Assembly: GCF_030272615.1 (NCBI RefSeq)
Contig: NC_081405.1
Coordinates: 476,683,508 to 476,747,507, forward strand
Source of the DNA: Cryptomeria japonica
Taxonomy: Eukaryota; Streptophyta; Pinopsida; Cupressales; Cupressaceae
DNA: 64,000 nt
Direction: 5' to 3'
The translations under genes and the position numbers were made by a program. A model generated the notes under the pieces. It saw only the letters and a program-made list of their open reading frames with translations. It was not told the DNA's origin and made no database searches. This document shows positions 57,350 through 64,000 of this stretch, one piece after another; position 1 is the stretch's first letter; each line of letters starts with the position of its first letter.

Positions 57350-59348
57350 GGTCTCCCGTACATGAGAGAGCACACGGCGGGGCAGATTCTTCGCAGTTTG
57401 CGAGATCAGATTCCCCGACTTACTCAGGCAGAGAGAGACACATTGTCGGTAGTAGGTTTGTGGTCTATGATTCTTATGCCGGCCATCCGATTTCGTCCCG
57501 CGATGCTGATGGCACTCATGGAGCGATGGGATCCTAACACATGCACGTTCCAGCTTCTAGTAGGAGAGATGACGGTGACACTTGAGGATGTGTACCGCAT
57601 TCTTCGCCTACTGATCAGAGGAGCTACCATGACATATGTGACCGATCGGTCAGTAGAGGATCATCAGAGGGAGCAAGTATATTGCATAGGGAGAGTCATG
57701 CTGAGTGAGATGAGAGGTCGTATCATGATCAGCTGGCTCTTACATCCTATAGGAGAGGTGCCCCTCATGAGATGTCTTATGATAGCCATCATTGCACTAG
57801 CTGTCTGCCCTAACGGGCGAGGTACACACATGCATGGGGGTTTCACATGGTGCATCAGGGCTATGGAGAGACATAGGAGAGTATATGCCTGGGGTCGGAG
57901 TATGCTTGCACATCTCTATCATGACCTCGAGGAGTATGTTTTCGGACAGGGTTGCAGTTTGATGACATGCACACTTCTGCAGGTGTGGATATTTGAGCAC
58001 TTTACATGCACCAGGCGTGTCGGCTATCCGATGAGTACGGCTAGTGATTGACCTAGGGTATTTGCTTATCCACTTACCAGCGAGTGGAGATTTGAAGATC
58101 TATTGTATTGGAGAGTGATAGTTGACAGATTGATAGCTGAGGTGACCGTGTGGAGACCATATCTGCGGATGCATAGATGGGATGGGATGGAGAGATAGTT
58201 AGCATGCCTACAGAGGAACCGCCTACTGAGAGGATGATATCCCCACATCATAGTCCCATTCTACTTTGACCGAGTATGGAGGCAGTTTGGGCTAGAGCAG
58301 TGTGTTCCAGCCGATGTGCCCATCTACACTCAACACTCCCAAGTCCTTCCCAGACCTAGAGAAGTAGCGAGACCTACGATAGATGATATCGAGATCACAG
58401 ATATAGAGGGGTCCGACCAGGATGTGGTCACTGATTATGCTGCAGATCCCGGGGCACAGCGCAGGTATCTCTCATGGTTTATGAGATCATATCCAGGGCC
58501 TATCTTTCCACCAGATCATCCGACAGGCCATCCAGGCCCATGGAGACATGGAGACATGTAGACTGAGATGAGGATCAGGGATCCAGGTCAGAGGAGGGAG
58601 AGGGTCATGAGGAGGCAGGAGATCCTAATCTGCCTATAGGAGATCAGCCTAGTGCCGAGGAGGAGGAGGATGAGGATGATGACGAGGAAGAGAGAGATGA
58701 TGATGAGGAGAATGAGGATACAGATGAGGATGGGGATGATGAGGAGGAGGAGGATAGAGATGATGAGGAGGGGTCAGATGCTGCTCCCCACCATTTAGGA
58801 GATGATACCATAGCCCTGGATCCTCCTCTTATTCCCCAAAAGGGGGAACACGAGGCACTACGGAGACCTGCACCTATCGCGCACAGATTGTTCGAGCGTG
58901 GGGAGCCTAGTAGTTCCCAGTCATAGATGCTACCATATCACGATCCCTACTGGCATGAGGGAGATCCAGGTATAGTAGGTTTATATTGATTGATTGATGT
59001 TTTGATGATATAAAATGGTACTAACACAAAATCCGTTCCACTGCTATGGCTAATGTGCAGGAGTGGCGCTCCTTGATCCAGCAAGCAGTGACAGATATCT
59101 CCACGACAGTGCAGATCCCTAGTTCCTCACAGGTTGCTTATAGACCTCAAGGGAACGCAAGTCGGCATGATGATTTGTTTTCCCCATTTCGAGTACAAGT
59201 AGAGATATGGAGGGAGAGAGAGCGGGCTCTATCAGAGGACCTTCAACGAGCACAGTGTGATCTAGCAGCAGCTCAGGCCAAGGCTACCTCGTATCGCGCT
59301 ATCCTTATAGATAGGGATCGTAGGAGTTCCTCTCAGAGCCATTCATGA

Positions 59349-60046
59349 TCTATATCATGGTATACGCCTATGGGTCCACTTGCACGGCCAGATCAGAAGG
59401 GAGCATCTAGTCGTCACTCTCCGGCCACCAGCCCTAGGGATAGAAGATGATTTTATGATGTAGGGTAGGTCATATTTTGGGTGTATAGGGACCTACCTTT
59501 GTATACTGATCCACACATATATATATACATGCTTCTTTGTTTCAAACGTGTTATCTTTAATGCCTAGACAATGTGTATTGTGATTAAAGTTAATACATTT
59601 GGTAAGTGTACATGTATGTTCCAAATTTAATTTCCATGTGATTGATTTCTCAATGCTCCATGATTAAATTGATACATGTGTGACTTAATTAAAATATTTA
59701 ATCAAGTACTACATTGATGATAGGGAAGAAAAATATGTGTTAAGCCTAAGAATCATATAACTAATGTGATTTAATTTGAATTAAACACAACATGACACGA
59801 TTCAACTTAACACATAAAGATATTGTATAATATGTCAACATAATGAAAAATGTAAATCTTTTGCAATTTACATAAAATGAATTCAAGACAAACCATAAAG
59901 TAAAGAAGCACGCTTGTCAGGAATGAAGCAATATAGATTAAACAAAACATCATTTAATTCCATTTGCTCTAACAAAGATATGCTAACATATTATCCAATT
60001 TTGAAGAAGTGAGAAATGAAATAGATGAATGATAAGAAATGAGGAA
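59349..60046. other. Gap between convergent PMD-B and Tat-B pol
   Basis: AT-rich with no supported gene. A weak extension of the last PMD-B exon runs to about 59449. It is the tail-to-tail region where transcripts of the two strands would overlap. Confidence 0.5.
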
Positions 60047-61280
60047 TTAAGCGTAGTATCTATGCAAGTGCATAGCATTTATAGGGTCTTTAAGAGACGT
60101 ACCATCTACAACCGCTATTTTGTAAGCACCTGATCCATAATCTTCAATAACGATATATAGTCCAAGCCAATTAGGACTGAATTTTCCCTTTTCTTCAGGT
60201 AAGGCATTCACATTGCACTGATTCTCATAGAGCACTAAGTCACCCACTGAGAAGGAACGTTGAATAACCTTATCATTATAGCTTCATTGTAGAGTTTTGT
60301 GATACGCTTGAATATGCTCAAGATCATTTATACGCTGTTCATCAAGCATCTCAAGCTGTTGAAGTCTTTGTTCTCTATAAGCGTCATCATCTACTATACC
60401 TCTGAGAGAAACTCTGAGTGATGGAATCTCTAATTCTAAAGGCATAATAGCATCAGCACCATAAACAAGATTATAAGGAGTAGTTCCTGTGGCAATTTGT
60501 ACACTCGTTCGGTAGGCCCAAAGAGCATAGATTAGCTGAGTACTCCAATCCTTACCATGCTTGTTCATAGTTTTGCGAAGAATTTGTTCGATTATTTTAT
60601 TGGATGATTCAGCTTGACCATTTGATTGAGGATAGTATGGTGTAGAAAATCAATGTTTAATATGACATTTCTCGAGGAATTGCTTCACGTCTTTATTCTT
60701 AAATGATGTCCCATTATCAGAGATTATAGTGGAAGGTATCCCAAATCGAGAAATAATGTTTTCTAGAAGAAATCGACAAATCACTTCGGCTGTAGTGGAG
60801 CGAAGAGGAACAACTTCTACCCACTTTGTAAAGTAATCTATTGCAGTTATAATGAAAATATGTCCTTGAGATGAAGGAGGAGAGATTTTACCGATGAGAT
60901 CCAACCCCCATGCAGAGAAAGGCCAAGAAGCTACCTGAGAACGGAGTTCTTGGGCAGGAGCATGAATCAAATTATTGTGTTGTTGACATTGATGACATTT
61001 CTTAACAAATGAAAAAGAATCCTGCTGCATAGTTTGCCAATAATATCCCATACGAAGTAATCTTTGAACCAAGGATTTACCTCCAAAATGCCCCCCACAG
61101 GCACCTGAATGCGCCTCTTCAAGAGCAATAGGGATTTCTGATTTGTTAAGATAGCGAAGGAGAAGACCGTTATAACCCCTTCGGTAAAGAACATTAGAAA
61201 GAATGATATACCTAGCGGACAACTTGCGAACTCTAGCCCTGGTGTTCCTATTGGCGGAATCAGGAAAGGTACCATCAATC
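60047..61280 (-). pseudogene. Tat-B integrase
   Basis: The H2C2 domain is complete: EEAHSGACGGHFGGKSL and KKCHQCQQHNNLIHAP. The core has WGLDLIGKISPPSSQGH (Asp), ISDNGTSFKNKDV (Asp) and YYPQSNGQAESSNKII (Glu). It is broken only by a TGA near 60650 (probably from TGG) and a TGA near 60283. The C-terminal domain includes YALWAYRTSVQIATGTTPYN, LELEIPSLRVSLRG, SVGDLVLYENQC and a final PINAMHLHRYYA. All catalytic residues are intact. Together with the rest of pol this points to comparatively recent activity. Confidence 0.88.
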
Positions 61281-61945
61281 AAGTATCTTACGATATGCGA
61301 ATACCATTCATCTGAGTCTATAAAGTCACAACATGTCACCAAGCTAGAATCGTCTACAATAGCTGGAGAAATAAGGTTGTGAATAACAAATTTAAGATCA
61401 ATCATAGGGTCCTCTAAAGATACCAAAGAAGCCACACATGCCATTGCGTCTGCATGTCGATTATCTTTTCGAGGAACAAGTTCCATGGTGTAAGAATCAA
61501 ATTTTTGTAATAAAGAGATAGCAAGGTCTTTATATTGTGATCATTTTTCTTGTTTCGCTTAATATAGTCCTGTTACTTGTCTTATAATTAGTTGAGAATC
61601 TCCAAAAATATGTATGTGTTTTATATTCAGGGCTAAGGCTGCCTTTATTCCTACTATAAGAGCCTCATACTCAGCAATGTTATTGGTACATAGGAAATTG
61701 AGACGATAAGATAAGGGAATAGACTTCTTTGTAGGAGAAATCAAAACAACACCTACCCCCGATCCAGTACAACACTTAGAGCCATCAAAATACAACTCCC
61801 AAGTTTCATCTTTCTCTGTACAAAGAATGAAGTCATCAGGAAAAGACTCAGGGTTAGGGAAGGAGAAAGGTGAAGGGGCCTCAGCTAGGTGATCAGTCAA
61901 CGCTTGCCCTTTAATTTCTCTTTGTGAAACAAATTTAAGGTCAAA
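61281..61945 (-). pseudogene. Tat-B second RNase H
   Basis: The catalytic set is visible: TWELYFDGSKCCTGSG (Asp), NIAEYEALIVGIKAAL (Glu), HIFGDSQLIIRQVTG (Asp), then VPRKDNRHADAMAC (final Asp). Stops TAA and TGA near 61560-61540 interrupt it between the third and last sites. It is the cellular/archaeal-type RNase H characteristic of the Tat group. Compared with Tat-A, the third Asp is preserved here. Confidence 0.85.
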
Positions 61946-61951
61946 TTCAGT

Positions 61952-63193
61952 TCACATCATAACCCACTTAGCTAGGCGTCCTGATAAATTGGTTTTAGAG
62001 AAAAGATGCTTCAAAGGATCAAACTTTACCATGACGTGGACTTCTGAATTTAAGAGATAATGTCTCAATTTCTGAGTTGCAAACACCAAGGCCAAGCATT
62101 GTCTTTCTATCACAGAATATCGGGTCTCATAATCGAGTAAGGTATGACTTATATAATAAACTGGACACTCCTTACCATCTTTATCATGTTGTGCCAATAA
62201 TGCTACAAGAGCATGAGAGGAAGCAGCTGTATAAAGAAGAAAGGGTTTAGAAGGTTCGGCTAGTCGAAGGATAGGAGGATTAGCTAGATACACTTTTAAA
62301 TCTTCAAATGCTTGCTGACAATCTTCATTCCATTGAAAAGTGATATTCTTTTTGAGAAGTTGAGTAAAAGGAAAAGTACGATCCGCAAGTTGAGATACAA
62401 ACCTACGAATAGCTTGAATCTTTCCTTGTAAGCTTTTGAGTTGAGACACATTTCTAGGAGGTGGCATGTTGACAATAGCATCTATTTTCTTAGTATCCAC
62501 CTCAATCCCACGATGCGAAACTATGAATCCTAATAGTTTTCCACTATCCACACCAAAAACACATTTCCGGGGATTCAAGTGCATGTGATATTTATGAATC
62601 CTTTCAAAGATTTGACGAAGGATCTTAATATGATCTATGCGAAGAATGGATTTGGCTAAAACATCATCAACATAGTCTTCTAAAATCTTATGCATGTAAT
62701 CATGAAAGATAAGGGTCATCGCTCGTTGATAAGTTGCACCGGCATTTTTAAGTCTGAAAGGCATCATTATCCAACAAAACGTACCCCAAGGAGTGGTGAA
62801 AGCGGTTTTGAATTGATCTTGAGGGTTAATGAAAATTTGATTGTATCCTAAAAAACCATCCATGAAGGATAACAAGGCATGTCCTGTCGTAGAATCAACT
62901 ATCATGTCAATGTTTGGAAGAGGGAAATCATCTTTTAAGGAAGCCTTATTTAAATCTCGGAAATCGGTACACATTCTTATTTTATTATCTGGTTTAGCCA
63001 CAGCGACAATATTTGAAATCCATGGGGAATAATCAATAGGGCGGATAAATCCAGCCTCCAATAACTTTTCAATCTCAGCCTTAACAAGCAGAGCCACCTT
63101 AGGATTCATTTTTTGAATCTTTTGTTTCACGGGCTTAGCATCAGGGACTAAGACAATATTATGAGTAACAATCTTAGGATCTATACCTGGCAT
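61952..63193 (-). CDS. Tat-B reverse transcriptase and first RNase H (open frame of 413 codons)
   Basis: Uninterrupted from 63193 to a TGA at about 61952. RT blocks: PVKQKIQKMNPKVALLVKAE, EAGFIRPIDYSPWISNIV, CTDFRDLNKASLKDDFPLPN, LSFMDGFLGYNQIFINPQD, MPFRLKNAGATYQRAMT and the catalytic EDYVDDVLAKS. Thumb and connection: HLNPRKCVFGVDSGKLLGF, NVSQLKSLQGKIQAIRRF. Gypsy RNase H: LLYTAASSHALVALLAQHD (the expected Asp in the first position reads Ala), VIERQCLALVFATQKLRHYL. The true polyprotein extends upstream through stops near 63200-63250. Apart from the RNase H Asp change, key residues are intact. Confidence 0.88.
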   Translation of the reverse strand: MPGIDPKIVTHNIVLVPDAKPVKQKIQKMNPKVALLVKAEIEKLLEAGFIRPIDYSPWISNIVAVAKPDNKIRMCTDFRDLNKASLKDDFPLPNIDMIVDSTTGHALLSFMDGFLGYNQIFINPQDQFKTAFTTPWGTFCWIMMPFRLKNAGATYQRAMTLIFHDYMHKILEDYVDDVLAKSILRIDHIKILRQIFERIHKYHMHLNPRKCVFGVDSGKLLGFIVSHRGIEVDTKKIDAIVNMPPPRNVSQLKSLQGKIQAIRRFVSQLADRTFPFTQLLKKNITFQWNEDCQQAFEDLKVYLANPPILRLAEPSKPFLLYTAASSHALVALLAQHDKDGKECPVYYISHTLLDYETRYSVIERQCLALVFATQKLRHYLLNSEVHVMVKFDPLKHLFSKTNLSGRLAKWVMM

Positions 63194-63253
63194 GTCAGAG
63201 TATGTCTAGGCAAAGATCTCAAGGAATTCATGTAATAAATCTTCATATTGTTT

Positions 63254-64000
63254 CTATTCCTCTTCATCCAAACATTTTCCAATTTTAATAACTTTTTCTT
63301 CATTGCAAGGATCCATCTTAACATTAGTGGTGTCACTTATGAGAAGATTACTTTGTTGAGGAGTATCCTTTAACTGAGGGAATTCTTTCACAATCTCATC
63401 ATTATCAATCTCTTTTCCAAAATAAGCTTCAGTGTTCAAACAATAAGGGAGTCCCCTATTGTGATGATAACGAGGAAGAGTGTCATAGGCTCCCAAAAAT
63501 TCAGCTAAAGCATCATCGGTAGGGAAGACATCCAAAGCACAGGCACACGAAGGATCCCCATCAATATACTCGGGGTGTTGTATTGATAAAGATGTAGAAA
63601 TAGCATTAACACTAATGCATGGTCTTTTAGAAGCTTTAGTGCGTTTGCAGGGATTATAGCCAAGTCCAAAGGCATAATTGTGAAGATTATTCTCTAGAGG
63701 AACTTTTATCCCTTGTTCGTGAGCACCACAACCATTTCCATGATACCCATGCTTAGCAAAAATGCGAAAACCACGACCATAACGATCAGCCATTTCAGAA
63801 AGAGAAGGCAGTTTTTCATAAGACAAAGAATCAAACTCTTCAGAATTAGAGGTGTGAGGAGAAGAAGTTTGAGAAGCGGCCACAAAATTATTACTCATAG
63901 GCTCAGGTAATGTTGATTGATTTTTAGCTTCTTCCTTCTTTTCAACTTTAAGCTCTCTAGAAGGAACCTTATATTCACCTACAAAGGTGGGATTAAAATC
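63254..64000 (-). CDS. Tat-B protease-RT linker with G-patch domain, partial
   Basis: An open frame from the window edge to a TAG at about 63254; the ATG at 63898 lies inside the polyprotein, because upstream codons to 64000 (TFVGEYKVPSRELKVEK) stay open. At about 63775-63640 it encodes a G-patch: GFRIFAKHGYHGNGCGAHEQ, then GIKVPLENN, then FGLGYNPCKR. An acidic linker follows with DDALAEFLGAYDTLPRYHHN and DEIVKEFPQLKD, leading into RT. Two stops separate it from RT. The G-patch is an RNA-binding module; its position matches Tat-A (19589-19735), so it belongs to the element's standard polyprotein. Confidence 0.8.
   Translation of the reverse strand, partial: DFNPTFVGEYKVPSRELKVEKKEEAKNQSTLPEPMSNNFVAASQTSSPHTSNSEEFDSLSYEKLPSLSEMADRYGRGFRIFAKHGYHGNGCGAHEQGIKVPLENNLHNYAFGLGYNPCKRTKASKRPCISVNAISTSLSIQHPEYIDGDPSCACALDVFPTDDALAEFLGAYDTLPRYHHNRGLPYCLNTEAYFGKEIDNDEIVKEFPQLKDTPQQSNLLISDTTNVKMDPCNEEKVIKIGKCLDEEE

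Larger units (their letters stand above)
56997..59348 (+). pseudogene. PMD-B: antisense plant-mobile-domain gene of Tat-B with introns
   Basis: Exon 1 runs 56997-57077 (ATG; one TGA at codon 5) and ends at a GAG|GTGAGT donor. A 272-base intron ends TTTTTTGTGATGCAG at 57349. Exon 2 opens at 57350 in phase with exon 1 (GLPYMREHTAGQILRSLR). The PMD block follows: LMALMERWDPNTCTFQLLVG and EMTVTLEDVYRILRLLIRG; then CTLLQVWIFEHF and VTVWRPYLRMHRWDGMER. There are four stops and one frameshift (near 58560). An acidic Asp/Glu tract lies at about 58660-58790. A second intron 58970-59060 (CCAG|GTATAG to TAATGTGCAG|GAG) leads to a coiled-coil exon (EIWRERERALSEDLQRAQ) ending at 59348. Known PMD proteins are nuclear; the role in the element is unknown. 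It converges with pol. Confidence 0.8.
54760..64000 (-). mobile_element. Tat-B: Ty3/gypsy (Tat-like) retrotransposon, 3' part, runs off right edge
   Basis: In minus-sense order: G-patch linker, RT and RNase H, second RNase H, integrase, then the opposite-strand PMD gene, polypurine tract (56432-56417) and 3' LTR (56416-54760). Only about eight nonsense codons are found across the visible pol, making it the best preserved Tat copy here. Gag, protease and 5' LTR lie outside the window. The exact left boundary (54758-54762) is ambiguous because of a TGTGTG run. Confidence 0.82.

Noticed and set aside
1-64000. tRNA, rRNA or organelle-derived insert
   Set aside because: Scanning for tRNA-like clover-leaf blocks and rRNA signatures on both strands gave nothing convincing apart from primer-binding sites.

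Overview
This window looks like intergenic DNA from a large-genome seed plant, most probably a gymnosperm (conifer); the organism is inferred, not shown. The signs are AT-rich sequence, almost no host-gene content, and a deep nest of LTR retrotransposons of the Ty3/gypsy (including the Tat lineage with two RNase H domains) and Ty1/copia types, broken mainly by point nonsense mutations and a few frameshifts. I found no rRNA, tRNA, CRISPR array or clearly cellular gene.

Layout. (1) 1-9583 holds three minus-strand pieces: the gag, primer-binding site and LTR of element L, whose LTR carries an accessory ORF (about 903-5500); an almost intact accessory ORF of unknown function, called ORF-G (5557-7279); and a decayed gypsy pol fragment P (8150-9583). 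(2) Element H (plus strand) enters P at 9584. Its 5' LTR is about 5.6 kb and encodes an ORF (ORF1-H) upstream of a TATA box. It is followed by a primer-binding site at 38593, gag, protease, RNase H and integrase, with no reverse transcriptase, and its 3' LTR begins at 44380. (3) Tat-A (plus, 13455-36830, target duplication GAAAG/CAAAG) sits inside the H 5' LTR and interrupts ORF1-H. It has gag, protease, a G-patch domain, RT, two RNase H domains and integrase, then an antisense plant-mobile-domain (PMD) gene before its 3' LTR. (4) Copia-B (24437-31077) sits inside Tat-A. (5) Tat-C (minus, same family as Tat-A) starts at about 44536 inside the H 3' LTR. (6) Element D (46942-54553, duplication TTCTC) sits inside Tat-C. 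It has LTRs, a zinc-knuckle gag-like ORF and a roughly 1100-codon ORF2, but no pol. (7) Tat-B (minus, about 54760 to beyond the right edge) also sits in Tat-C. It is the least decayed Tat copy and carries a spliced-looking antisense PMD gene at 56997-59348.

How the parts relate. The insertion order is P, then H, then Tat-A and Tat-C, then Copia-B, D and Tat-B. The unusual content is the set of accessory ORFs. They sit in U3 of the LTR (H, L), antisense between integrase and 3' LTR (Tat-A, Tat-B), in place of pol (D), or in an unassigned context (ORF-G). They share a short motif resembling the N-terminal part of the PMD fold, so one module may have been recruited repeatedly by unrelated retroelements. 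D shares its primer-binding and polypurine signals with Copia-B and may depend on that family for movement. Coordinates of element ends come from repeat comparison by eye; domain names come from motif recognition without database searches.
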